Part shown: positions 43,533-55,190 of the stretch, piece after piece
How positions within the stretch are numbered: position 1 is the first letter of the stretch
How the letters are laid out: every line of letters starts with the position of its first letter
Assembly (NCBI GenBank): GCA_015680685.1
Contig: MNCI01024146.1
Location: forward strand, 348,983-412,982
DNA: 64,000 bases
Source of the DNA: Gnetum montanum
Taxonomy: Eukaryota; Streptophyta; Gnetopsida; Gnetales; Gnetaceae
Direction: 5' to 3'
The notes under the pieces: generated by a model
Databases searched by the model: none
Seen by the model: the letters and a program-made list of their open reading frames with translations, nothing else
Told to the model about the DNA's origin: nothing
Made by a program: the position numbers and the translations under genes

Positions 43533-45691
43533 ATGCCTCTCCTACAAGACTATGATAATTCCATACCTAGTGAGGTAGTTCATTGGAGAACCAATGAATT
43601 AGTTGACAATGAAGATTAGAGTACACAACCTGAAGTGGGGGTTTCTTATAAACATGAATGAAGGCAACGTCATCTCAACACATGAAAGCATAACTTACCT
43701 AATGACGATGAGCCCCCACTAGCCACTGCAAGCCTAATGCAAATACAAGAGGCTGTTCGAATCTCACGTAGGAATCGTAAAGAGAGCCGTTTACCCAGGC
43801 TCAATTTAAACAACTTTCCTACATTTTCAGGAGGCTATGACTTAGATCCACATCAACATTTACAAGCCTTCTACGATGCCTGCACATGGAATAATATTGA
43901 TAAAAGGTGGTAAAAACTTAAGATCTTCCCTATGACACTCGTTGACCAAGCAAAAGTATGGTATAGATTGTTAAAACCAAATTCAATATGATGTTGGTCA
44001 ACAATGGTAGAAGTCTTTAATGAAAAATATCAAACCTATGCAAGAGTGTCAGCCTTGAAGAAATAAATCCAAGGATGGAAACAAGCAAAACATGAACCCT
44101 TGGACATGGCCTTAGAAAGATATTATGCACTGTTGAACAACTGTCCAGGCCATGGGTTCTCCAAGGAAAGGCTAATGTACCAATTATTGATGGGCTACGT
44201 AATGCAACAAGAGAGACCTTAGGAATGTATACCCAAGGTCAACTATACAAACTACGAACCCATCAAATCCAATAGCTTATTAAGTAGATAGCAAAAGAAG
44301 AAGGAGAATTAGCTAGATGGGAGAGTGTTGAAAAACATCAACGAGACCAAAATCTCAACTTAAAAAAGGTCCTTGATCATAAAAAGGAGAGATCAACTAA
44401 TCTCAAGGTGGAAACATCATCTTTGCCAATACAACAAACATTAGAAGAAGCTGAGGAAAAGATAAATAATATGTTGGACTAGATGTATCAAAAGTATGAA
44501 GAATGTGTCAATATTATTGAAGATAGAGTTCTGAAAACCCAAGAAGTAGGACAAAACATTAGATATTCGGAAAGAAAGAATGAAGGGAATAAGTGCTCAA
44601 CTACCAATCATACATATGAATGCAACATATGCCTGTACGATCATCCCAAAGGCCAATGCCCAATCTTGTTACATCTATATGAGCATTGGGGAAACACATT
44701 ACATCCAGAGTTCATATACAGATACTGTGTTCGATCATAGTGGCAACAATCCCAGTCGTGGGGGAATCCACCCTTAAATTGGAGACATCCTTTGTATCAT
44801 CCGAATCCAAATGCTTATCTTGTTCAACATCCTGTTTCTCCAACTGGGCCAACACACTTTATCTCACCACATTACTATTCTCCACAATACTATCCACCCA
44901 TGTCTCCAACACAACCACCACCTTGTGCACCTTATACTCCTCCTAACTTTCAACATTCTCATCCTTTCCGTCCTTCCACATCGCCACCAATTGTTCCTCA
45001 GGCGTTTGCACCACAACAACAACCCACAAACATCACTTGTGCTACTAATGCCAACAGCAGTGGAAAGCCTCCTCAACATCAAAAGCGTCCTTTCTTTAAA
45101 CATGGCTGTAAGAAGGGACAACACAATTTCAAGGCCACTGCATCTTCCAACTCAGCACATGCTCCACACTATGGTGCACCCTTACCTTCGAACACAATGG
45201 CTCATGTAACTTCATCAGGGCCACCAACTAACACTCCAAAAACCATATAGCCCAATGAACACAACCATGGGAGGCATCATCCTGATCCTTGCATACCATC
45301 TAATGGTCCTACACATCATAGTGGGTCAACTCATTGTCTGGGAACTACATCGCATCAAGTGCCCCACTATGCTTACTATAACCAAGTGTGTGAACCCCAA
45401 TGGGATAAGTATGGTCCAGTTCGAATATTTCCAACATGCAAGGATCCTCATCTTCCATTTATTAATCCTTGCATACCATTTAACAGTCACCAACATCATA
45501 GTGGGTCAACTCGTTATCCGAAAACTACATCATATAAATTGCCCCACTATGCTTACTATAACCTAATGTGTGAAACCCAATGGGGTAAATATGATAGCCA
45601 AAATACTTTCAAAATGCAAGGATCCTAGCTGCGAGTTATTAATATGTGCTATCCTCAACCATTTAGCTATGAGGGATATCCCTCATTCTAA
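43533..45691 (+). pseudogene. gag pseudogene (element G), with tandem-duplicated C-terminus
   Basis: Starts MPLLQDYDNSIPSE. The capsid core is present (QHLQAFYDACTWNN, VWYRLLKPNS, MVEVFNEKYQTYARVSALKK, EPLDMALERYYALLNNCPGHGF). A frameshift lies near 44180 and stops are scattered. The zinc knuckle is the best preserved of the family: CNICLYDHPKGQC (C-x2-C-x3-H-x4-C, near 44619-44657). A Pro/Tyr/His-rich region follows. The C-terminal block (HHSGST ... HYAYYN-VCE-QWDKY ... FPTC-DP-LPFIN) occurs twice because of a 180-bp tandem duplication. Capsid/nucleocapsid function is inferred from the core. Confidence 0.85.
45287..45646 (+). repeat. 180-bp in-frame tandem duplication in gag of element G
   Basis: Copies start at 45287 and 45467 (ccttgcataccat in both). 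Both contain catcatagtgggtcaact, gccccactatgcttactata and a (a/g)gatcct end. The period, 180 bp, keeps frame (60 codons). D and I have one copy. Confidence 0.9.
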
Positions 45692-47596
45692 TAAGCACAA
45701 TTAATAACCATTTTTATTTTCTTTGATTTTACAAGTTTTTCTTTTCTAGTTGTTCATTTTTCAACCTTTTGTTTTCAGTTTTTATCTTTTTATGTTTTTG
45801 TAAGTAATCTCGTCTATGAATAAAACACTCATGTGGAATGTTGGTTGAGGTGTGTTCTATGTTATTAAGTCTTGAGCAATCAATTATTTGGAACAGTGAG
45901 CCCATTACACCCACTCATCCACAATAAAAATAAGAGGTTCTTTTCAAGGGTACCGTGATATTCTTGACATTTTTAAAACTTAAAATTAATTTTGTGTTCA
46001 TTGTACCCAGAATGAAGAAGGATGGACCAAGAGGGAATTCTTAGGGTGTGACATCAAGGGGACTTGTGGATTCTCTTTGGTGACGTCTGTGGGAGTTATC
46101 ATGCAATGTGGTTGTGCTAAGATCCTTGTAGATCTAATGAAAAATAGGAGTAAGAGTAATCAAAAGGGCACTCAAAAATCAAAAGTTGTTCTAGGAGGTC
46201 CTGCTGGAAAGACATGCACCCATGCCTGAAGGTTGACAGCTTCTCTAGATTGAATAAAGTGAGAAAGAAAAAAGAAGAAGAGAAAAATAGAGAAAAAGAA
46301 AAACAAAGTGCCACAAAACAAAAATCACTCCTCCCTTGCATAAAAATCTAAGTGATCGCATGCCTTGTTGTTTTGGTACTCTCATAGTTACTCATCAAGG
46401 GATGAAACAATGCGATGTCACTGATTAGAAGGATGGACTTGGTCTTGATCTTGGAACGATGGGTTAATGACACCTTAATCATGCTTTACACACAGGATTT
46501 ATTGTACCCTGGGTTAGTTACCTCATGTCCCAATCTCTACGATCCCTCTCTCTAGTTCATCTCATCTCACTATTCATGTGATTGTAGCTTGTGTCATGTG
46601 TAACATAGAATTATTACCTCATTCTAGTGATATTTACATGTGTGTGTTTTGTGGAGTTAGTGCAGATTGCATTTAACCCTTCTAGTGCCCATGGACACTT
46701 TAAATGTGGTTACATAAGGGCATTATAGGTTGGAACCTTCTTTGGGGAGGATCCAATTGTGTAATTTTTGTTGTAATCTTCACTTAAGACATAGCACACA
46801 CACACAATTTCTTACCCTCAACTTAATTTTTCATTTGATATTCTTTCCCTTATTATTATCTCTCTGAATTTCAACATTCCAATGAATCATCACATAGCCT
46901 TTTTTTCTCCCATCCGAGGTCCTTATTGATAAATACCACATCATCATAGTTTTCGTTCCTTTAGAACTAGTTGAATTACCCTAGAACCCTTTAACAATCA
47001 TCCATATGTCCTTAGTTTACATCATTTAATTTCAACAAAATATTAAAAATTCAACCCATTCTCTAAGTGCCCTAACTTCAATGAAAATATATATGCGTAC
47101 CCCCCTATGCTAATCAACATCATTTGCAATTGTTCACATAGGGGAAGTTTTTCAATTCCTCTCTACGACTTGCGATTGTGCATCCCTTGCTTTCATATCC
47201 ATAACTCGCTTGCTGATACTCCGATTTTCATTCTGTTTGAACCTACTTGAACCCAGAGTGTTCAGATTAGTCGTGGGGGAGGGGCACATGCCAAATAGTG
47301 CATATAGTGCATACATTTTTGAAATTCATCATCGCTAAAAGGACATATTTAAGGATAATTAGTTGTAGAATTAAGAATAGAATGTGTCAAAAACAATTTC
47401 ATCCCCTTAGCTATACCAAAAAATTAAATTTGGAAACCACCTAAGCAAAGAAGACTCAACACTATAATCTTTCGGGGACATGTTCTTCCAATAATTAACA
47501 TCACACAGAAATAAAGTAAATCTAGTAAGGCAAGTAGTAAGGTATAACCTAACTTTGGTAACAACCTTACCAACAATTGGTCCCATGTGATTGCAG
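45692..47596 (+). other. conserved gag-ORF2 spacer (element G)
   Basis: Homologous to 20869-22824 of D. It holds AATAAA at 45819-45824, conserved blocks (aagatccttgtagatctaat near 46120; a WVNDTLIM frame near 46460) and a leader starting gtacccccctatgc. TATA-like aaaatatatatgc lies near 47085, but the GATATC array seen in D is missing. The purine tract gtgggggagggg is at about 47273-47284. Confidence 0.5.
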
Positions 47597-48166
47597 ATGG
47601 TCCCAAAACGTAGACAACAAGAAGGTCCTACTCAAGGTGCGATCGAACGATCTTGGAGAGGTGGAAGACAAGATCCTACCAGATAACATGCAAAATAGGA
47701 GGAACAATCATTCAACGTTCATCAAGAAGATCCTCCTACCATACGGTCTGGGCAAGTAGAAGTAGGAGATATCGTCTCTGAAAGCAGTGCCTGGTACCTA
47801 GGGGAAATGTACCAATTTTGGCACAATAAAGAAGAAGGAACCATGGTTAACATTTGTGGTGTGACTATTGATTTCTCTATTCAAGCCATTTCGGAAGTAT
47901 TAAACCTTCCAAATAAAGGGCCAAAGGTTGCTTAGAACCAGCTGGACACTTTTAGAACTGAGCAACTTAATAAACTATTGACAAACAATAAAAGGGTGGC
48001 GAAAGAAAAAGAGAAGGCTGAATGGGATGCCTCTTTGGCATAAGACCCACAAACCGAAGAGGAGAAGCTCTAGGCCATACTTCAAGGCCATCAAATCCCA
48101 AGACCTGGAGTCTAAGAAAAGGGAAAGACACCTATGCAGGAGCCACCACCACCAAGAACTACATGA
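47597..48166 (+). pseudogene. ORF2 pseudogene with two internal deletions (element G)
   Basis: Starts MVPKRRQQEGPTQG, as in D. It then jumps to WYLGEMYQFWHNKEEGTMVNI and FSIQAISEVLNLPNKGPKV, breaks at about 47932, resumes at NQLDTFRTEQLNKLL, breaks again near 48040, and ends MQEPPPPRTT. About 2.2 kb of coding sequence present in D is missing. At one position it keeps CAG (NQLD) where D and H have TAG, which shows that the ancestral codon was Gln. Confidence 0.75.
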
Positions 48167-48347
48167 GTTCCACCATTTTGTAATCATAGGATTTTCCTAT
48201 GTGTTTTATCTCAATTTTTTTCTGACACCACACTGTGGCATGAATCCATTCTAGTCAGTCAATAATCCCATACCTATCCACTGTGTAATCAATGGTGCTT
48301 GTTCCTACTTTAACTCAAGCATGAGTTTTCATTCAGTTGTGGGGGTA

Positions 48348-49313
48348 TCATGAGTCATCAATTTTTTGGCTGTCATATCGTAGCCATGATATCATAGCCT
48401 TGTTATATCAGTAGTCGTGATATCGCAGCGGCCATGATATCACAGCCACGATATCGCATACATGATATCGTGTACGCGATATCACAGCCAACAGCGATAT
48501 CGCATACGCGATATCACAGCCAACAGCGATATCGCATACGCGATATCATAGCCTGCCTCAATTTCTATAAATAAGATGTGGCTTTCCCTGATTTAGGCAT
48601 CTAGTTTAGTTCCTTAGCGAAGCTTTGGTAGTTTTCCCCTTCCAAAGATAGATTATATTCCAGTGTCTGCCTGCAGTGTGGTGAATGTAATTGTACAGAA
48701 TCCTTTATTCGAGTGTGACGTACTTGGACATGCACATGACCGGAAATAAAGATCGAGATTACTTCATCATTGCAACATTCACTCTTTTATTTATTCAATT
48801 AATTGTTATTTATTTAATTGTTATTGTTATTTACTATTTTCTTAGTTAATCTCTTTCTCACCCTTAAACTCCTAGTAACGTGGAATGAGTACGACTTGAT
48901 TACGAGCATTTAAGTGTGACTACTTGGTAACCCAGTGGCGTACCTAGGATCTGCACTTGGTAATCCCAGTGGTAACTGTGCATGAAGTCCAAGATGTGCA
49001 CAGATAATCAAGGAATAGCTGCTCATCGCACTTAGGCTAGATTAGATTCTCTTACCCTTCCTCCTAGCTTAGCTTAGTTAATATTACATTCCACTGCCTT
49101 CAGGAGTAGCATTAGGTTAGAACACATCATACACCTCACTTTCGACTAAACCATACATGATAAATATAATACTAGTCCAGATGGGAAGACAGCAAACTGT
49201 GACCTAAGGATAACGATTTAGGTGCCACAACTAGTCCATCTACGGAGTTCGACCGAATCGTGCGTGAGAACGCTCGTATATGGTTGAGTGTAGGGGTATC
49301 TCGCCACTCATCA
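48348..49313 (+). repeat. element G 3' LTR with expanded palindromic cassette
   Basis: Starts tcatgagtcatcaatttt after the purine tract gttgtgggggta and ends cgccactcatca. The cassette at 48363-48555 holds about ten GATATC dyads. It includes a 32-bp unit (cacagccaacagcgatatcg plus catacgcgatat) present twice in a row, which the 5' LTR lacks. TATAAATA is at 48566-48573. Confidence 0.9.
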
Positions 49314-50067
49314 TCTTCCTTAATATGTTATCTTATGGCTAAGTACTTTATGTCGATGTGTTTATTTCAACTACCACTCTTATTATTCTTAGCCATAAAG
49401 ACAACAACTAAATTCTCACAAAATATTGTTAATGGCCTAGATACAAAATCTACAATTTTAAGGCCTAAGATAAAATTCTTCAATCATACACCATGTAAAG
49501 TAGCCTAAAAAAAAGAAACAAACTTTGCCTCCATTGTGAAAGTGGCAACCAAATTTTTCTTTTCACTTTTCTAGGATACAGCTCCTCTAGCTAGCATAAA
49601 AACATAACCAAATGTTGATTTCCTTGAATCAACACAACCATCAAAGTTTGAATTGGAATAGCCAATCACCTCTAGATTTTTAGTTCATCTATACATGAGC
49701 ATGGAATCTTTTGTATCTTGAAGGTACCTCATCACCTTATTTGTACCACTGTAGTGGTCAATGCCTGGATTATTCTGATATCTGTCCAACATTTCTATAG
49801 TAAATGCAATGTCAAGTCTTATGTAGACCTAATCTACCTTTTCTCTAAATCACTGCTAGGGTATTGGTTCAAATTGAAGTTGTCACCCTTCACAATGGTT
49901 GCTATACGTAATCAAAAATCTTTCATCTGAAACCTCTCTAAAGCTTTATTAATATATGTTTCCTAAGAAAATCCCAGAATACATCTACATCTATCCCTAT
50001 GAATCTTAATTTCAATAACATAAGATGCCTCACCCATATCCTTCATGTCAAAGTTCTTAGAGAGAAA
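49314..50067 (-). pseudogene. copia RNase H and RT C-terminal part (element J)
   Basis: Minus-strand translation downstream of the RT frame: FLSKNFDMKDMGEASYVI-IKIHRD, then EVIGYSNSNFDGCVDSRKST and HIDIKYLAIR, which is cut by element G. These match the Ty1/copia connection and RNase H region (VGYSDSDFAGCVDSRKST, KHIDIKYLAIRE type). Stops and small frameshifts are present. Confidence 0.8.
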
Positions 50068-50781
50068 TTATTTCACCTCACATAGAAATCCATTATCATT
50101 GGTTTCAAAAAGGATATCATTCACATATAGGACAAGGAAACAAATTTTTCTTTCATTGACCTTCTGGTGTGTACATTGATTCATGATGCTCTTTTTAAAA
50201 CCAAATGAAGTGATGACATATGGAATTTTCAAATACCATTGATAGGAGGCTTGTTTCATTCCACATATGGATTTCTTGAGCTTGCATACCAATTGCTCAT
50301 CATCACTAGAGGAAAATCCTTCAGGTTGTTTCATATAAACCTCTTCCTCTAGATCACCACTGAGGAATGTCATTTTCACAATCATTTGATGTAATTTGAA
50401 ATCAAAATGCACAACCAATGCCATAATCAGATGAAGGGAGCCCTTCTTAGATACAAGAGGAAAGATCTTCTTGTAATCTATTCCCTCTCTTTGAGTAAAG
50501 CCTTTAGCAACAAGTATTTCCTTATATCTTTCAATGTTGGCTAATGAGTTTTTCTTTGTCTTAAAGACCCATTTACATCCAATGGCTTTTACACCATCAG
50601 GAAACTTGACAAGATCCCAGACTCCATTAGATGACATAGAGTTCATTTCATCTTTCATGGCATCATACCATAAGTCATATTCCTTATAACTCATGGCTTG
50701 TGAAAACATTTTGAGATCATTTTCAATGTCTATGTTGTAGTTAGACCCCTCTAGATACACTATATAGTCACCAGGAATCAT
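50068..50781 (-). pseudogene. copia reverse transcriptase fragment (element J)
   Basis: A 237-codon open frame on the minus strand. It contains WYDAMKDEMNSM, WDLVKFPDGVKAIGCKWVFKTK, ARYKE-like AKGFTQREGIDYKKIF, DLEEEVYMKQPEGF, VCKLKKSICGMKQASYQWY and FLVLYVNDIL, the standard order of Ty1/copia RT. Two catalytic positions are changed: the first Asp (consensus MDVKTAFL) reads MIVKMTFL, and the YVDD box reads YVND. The frame is open but the enzyme would be inactive. It is likely a long-dead copy that by chance kept one open stretch. Confidence 0.9.
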
Positions 50782-51922
50782 TGATTGCCTTACATTAGTA
50801 TATCTCCTTAATGTTGATTCATCATTCTCCTAAGGAACATGTTGTTCAACATCCTATTCAATAGGTTCTAGTATTTATTATTTAGCTAGATCTACTACTT
50901 CTTGATTAGTAATCTATGGACCTTCAATGACTGGTTTTTTTTCATCATACATTTATTCTCTAAGCATGTTATGTATAGTAATCAATCTATTACTTGAAGT
51001 AGAGGGTTGAGCATTTGCATGATCTTTCTTAGGAACAGTGTTCCAGAATCGATTGCTTCAACTAATCAAGTTATTCTCAAGAAAATTAGCATTCCTTGAT
51101 TCCACAAACCTAGTAGTATGTGATGGAAAATAAAATCTATATCCCTTATATCATTCAGTATATCCAATGAAATACCCACTTATGGTCCTTAGGTCTAGCA
51201 TATTTTCTTGTGGATTATATACTCTTACATCAGACAGGCATCCCCAAATGTGTATATGTTATAAACTTGGTTCAAAACTTTCCATAATTCAAATGGTGTC
51301 TATAAGAAAACGTTGGTTGGAACTTAGTTCAATATATATAGAGCCATCTTGAAAGCTTCAGTCCACAAGGACTTAGGAAGCTTGAAGCTGCTAAGCATAC
51401 TCCACACAATCTCCAACAATGTTTAGTTTCTTCTCTCTATGACACCATTCTGGTCTAGAAACTAGGCATAGTGTACTGGGAAACAATCCCATGCTCTTAA
51501 AGAAACTTAGCAAACAAACCATATGCTTATCCATCATCAGTGTATCTACCATAGTATTCACCACCTTTATCAAATCTCACTATCTTTATTTGCTTACTGC
51601 ACTATTTCTCTATTTCAGCCTTAAACATTTTAAAGGCATCTAAAGCTTTGTTCTTATTATAAAGTAGGTAGAGATACATATATTATGAGTAATCATCAAT
51701 AAAGGTAATGAAATACTTTCAATCATACATGTCCATATCTAAACTATAAATATCTATATGCATGATCTCTAACATGTTTGAACTCCTCATGGTAGCTTTC
51801 TTTGACATATTAATATGCTTTCCCTTTATGTAGTTCACACAAGTATCAAAGTCAATAAAATATAGAGCACTAAGTCTTCCATCATTTACTAATATCTTTA
51901 TTCTCTCAATAGATATATGATT
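50782..51922 (-). pseudogene. copia integrase (element J)
   Basis: Minus-strand pieces: MRSSNMLEIMHIDIYSLDMD (first catalytic Asp), KYFITFIDDYS, KNKALDAFKMFKAEIEK, IKIVRFDKGGEYYGRYTDDG (second Asp; consensus RSDRGGEY), HGIVSQYTMPSF, and WVGISLDILNDI further down. Many stops and frame changes. The order fits Ty1/copia, in which integrase precedes reverse transcriptase. Confidence 0.8.
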
Positions 51923-52919
51923 TCACAACATAGATGATTCTTCATTCATAAGACATCTCATAATGCTAGCACTATCATGAACATGCATAGAAGTATAAGA
52001 AGTTTCATTTTGTAAACTAATTTTGAAAATACCATATGTCAATGTACCATTTACAATAAGTTTAGATCTATAATATAAACTAAACATAGTTTTTGAAAAA
52101 TTAAAGGAAAACCCTAATGATACAAGCCTTGAAACAAAAGTTAAATTTCTCAAAAAACCTGGAATATAAAATGTCTTTTCCAACTCTAAACCAAAATTAC
52201 TACTTAAAACTAATTTTCATGTTTCAAATGCCTCTACATGTGAGTGCATCTTATTGTCTAAATAGATGCACAACTCACTTCCCACTAGCTTCCTTAGGTT
52301 TTGCACCCCCTACAAGGGATTAGTAACATGGTTTGTAGAACCAAAGTCAATCCATCATATGTTTGACCAACATCAACCATATTAGATTCAAAAAAAACAT
52401 GTGAGAATTGAGTACCTTTCTTTTTAATCTATTTATGATATTTAGGACCATCCTTATTTACATGTCCTTTCTTCTTGCAGAAAAAGCATCTACATTCCTT
52501 CTTAATATTAACTTGTGCAAGTAGTTTGTCCTTCCCCTTATTATTTTCTTGTGTAGTGACGTGCATACTCTCTCCCACTTCTATAGAAAGTCTACCCTCT
52601 TCTTGTACACACATGGTTATTAGTTTATTAATGGGCCATTTTTTCCTATGTGTGTTATAAGAAACCTTTAAAAGGACTCTAACATCTGAACCTCAAGTGT
52701 TTTTAACTAAGCTACTATATCCCTTATTGGCATGATGTGCTCATGCACACCACAAATTCTAGTGAGCTTCATGGATGAAAATTTCATTATTAAGATGCTA
52801 CCCAAAGCTTTTTCTAATGACTCAAGTTGTTCATGAATTACCTTCATCAAAGCTCACACATTATCATACTACTCCAATGAACCATGCATACTAGCCAAGA
52901 TCTTGGTCTTCATGAACAT
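51923..52919 (-). pseudogene. copia gag zinc knuckle, protease and pre-integrase region (element J)
   Basis: From right to left on the minus strand: a gag part with the zinc knuckle CFFCKKKGHVNKDGPKYHK (last Cys reads G); a protease relic WIDFGSTNHVTN (consensus DSGAT); a pre-integrase part EKTFYIPGFLRNLTFVSRLV and IMRCLMNEESSML. These follow Ty1/copia gag-protease-integrase order. The sequence is cut at 52920 by element H, so the gag start and 5' LTR of J are not in view. Confidence 0.8.
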
Positions 52920-53486
52920 TGATGAGCCATGTTGTGCAAGGCTTTGATATCAAAGCTACAATGTTAGGTATCTGATATTGAGGCACAACCTTTGATGTTA
53001 GGGATCCGATATCATCTTTTTCATGCATGCTTATAAATACCACACTTGGGTGCATCATTGAGACACAGAAGAAATAGAGAAGATAGAGTTAGATTCATAT
53101 ATTTTTGCTTTCAAGATTTTTTAGTTTCCAGTGCATGCCTGTAGTGTGATGTTAACTGATTGTACGACATCCTTATCCAAGTGTGATGTACTTGGACATG
53201 TTACATATTCAGCAATACAGATTAAGATTACTTCCATCATTGTAGCATCCATTTAGCTTTATTATTACTTTTAATTACTTAAATTTTTACTATTTTCTTT
53301 AGTTAATATTATCATTCATTGCTCTTGATTATTCCTATCATTAAGCAGAATGAGTATGATTAATTGGAAGCACTTAAGTGTAACTACTTGGTAGCCCAAC
53401 AGTATTATTGTTTGGTATGCCTAGTAATGGTACACTTGGTAACCCTAACGGTAGCTATGCAAGGTCCAAGATGTGTACAAAAAGTC
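52920..53486 (+). repeat. element H 5' LTR, 3'-truncated
   Basis: Begins tgatgagccatgttgtgc. The U3 words aggtatctgatattgaggc and gggatccgatatcatc form dyads of the GATATC type. TATAAATA is at 53032-53039. It ends abruptly at about 53486 (gtgtacaaaaagtcac), followed by gag. Confidence 0.75.
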
Positions 53487-55190
53487 ACTATACCATGGTT
53501 CACAATGCTAGAACTCTTCAATGAGAAATACCAAGCCTATGCAAGGGTGTCCAACTTGAAGAGATGGATCCAAGGATGGATACAAGAACAACATGAACTC
53601 TTGGACATGGCCCTAGATAGATATTATTCTCTACTAAATAGATGCCTAGGTCATGGTTTCTCTTAGGAAGAGTAACTTTTCCACATCAAAGATGGGCTTC
53701 TTAATGAAATGAGGGATACCCTTGGGATGTATGCTTAAGTTCAATTATATGGGCTATGAACCCATCAAATTCGAGAGCTAATCGAGCTTGTGGAAAAAGA
53801 AGAGGAAGAGCTATGTAATGGGAGAATGTTGAGAAATGTCATTGGGATCCAACTCTTCAAAATAAGAAGATCCACATCTATGGTAAGGAGAAAGAGGTAG
53901 CTCTCAATAAGGTGATTTGGCAACAAACCTTGTTGATACAGAAGTCTATCAAAGAACTTGAAGTAAAGTTTAATAGGATCTCAGAGTGGATAAATGAGAA
54001 AGTTACAACTTTCATAGAAACCATAGTGGAGAAAGTAACACAAAATGAATCAATAAATCACAATAAATAGAGGAAGAAGAACCAATAAACAACTAGGAAC
54101 ATTTATTGATAAATAGGGAAAATGGTTGAAGAAAATGGGGCTATAGACTCAACCACAGATAAAGATGATAAATCTGACATTTGCATATATGATCATTCAA
54201 AAGGCTATTATCCAATCATGTCACATTTACATGAGTATTGGGCTTTTGCTTTAAATCCCAAGTTTGTACAAAAGCATATGCCCAAGAAATTACCTTTTCC
54301 ATAAGGTAATTATAGATAGTCCTACAACCAATCATACTATCCTAGAGGGATTTCTTACTAGCCTCAACAATATCATCAACTGCAATGGTGACACCCATAG
54401 TTGTGGGGGAGGTCATCATCAAACTAGCCTTACTCTTACCCTTACTGCCAGTCAAACCTATATGATTATTATGTTCAACAACCTATTTCCCCAACTAGTT
54501 CTATGTCCTCTACTTCAAATTGCTACTATCACTCTCCTAAGTATCATCAACCCATGACATCTTTTGAAGGATCACCACCTCACACCTCTTACTCTCCATC
54601 CTATCCTTGATATTCTCATACTCCATCCCGTCACATGTCACCACCAGCAACATAGGAAGGTTTAGCACCATTACATCAACAAATGAATGCCACTTGTGCT
54701 GTGAATGTTCATAGACATGCTAATGCCAATAGGTTCCCACCACAATCTTTAAAATGTCCTTCCTTTAGGACAACTCCCGTGCATAAAGCGTAATGCTCAT
54801 GGACCTACCACATCATCCGAACTAGCATAATGTCAATCTAGTGCAATGCCTTCCCTTTCACAACCAACATCCTCTGATCCCACACAAGGGCCACTATCCA
54901 TTGTTACTCCAACACCTAACATAAGTAATGAATCTAGAATTGTGGAGAGGCAAATGAATCCATGCATATCTAATCATCATCAAGGATGCAATTGTAGACT
55001 AGACATCTACAATGTTGACACAACTCATACTTTGATCCACCATACATTTAATAACCAAGTGTGTGAACAACTTTTCTATGTAGCTGCCACTAAACTAAGA
55101 GACATCTCGTGGCTTGAAAATGAAAGGTTAACACTATTTCACAAATTCATGGAGCCTGCTTATTCACTTATTAATTCTTGTCATGGTTAA
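53487..55190 (+). pseudogene. gag pseudogene, N-terminally deleted (element H)
   Basis: Begins mid-capsid (FTMLELFNEKYQAYARVSNLKRWIQGW, ELLDMALDRYYSLLNRCLGHGF). Next come a coiled segment, a zinc-knuckle relic ICIYDHSKGYYP, a Pro/Ser-rich region (54840 on) and the C-terminal block VCEQLFYVAATKLRDISWLENERL, which matches the C-terminus of element A's gag rather than that of D or I. Frameshifts and stops occur. The A-like C-terminus in an element with D-like ORF2 suggests exchange between subfamilies. Confidence 0.75.

Larger units (their letters stand above)
42509..49318 (+). mobile_element. element G: non-autonomous LTR retrotransposon with gag and deleted ORF2
   Basis: LTRs are at 42514-43391 and 48348-49313, with a perfect TSD TCTTC (42509-42513 and 49314-49318). 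The internal plan is the same as D: primer site, gag, spacer with AATAAA, leader, ORF2, purine tract. ORF2 has two large internal deletions. It is inserted in the RNase H of copia element J, so it is younger than J. Confidence 0.9.

Noticed and set aside
48363-48555. Possible CRISPR array or satellite
   Set aside because: Units are irregular palindromes inside an LTR, with no regular repeat-spacer pattern, and this is plant nuclear DNA.
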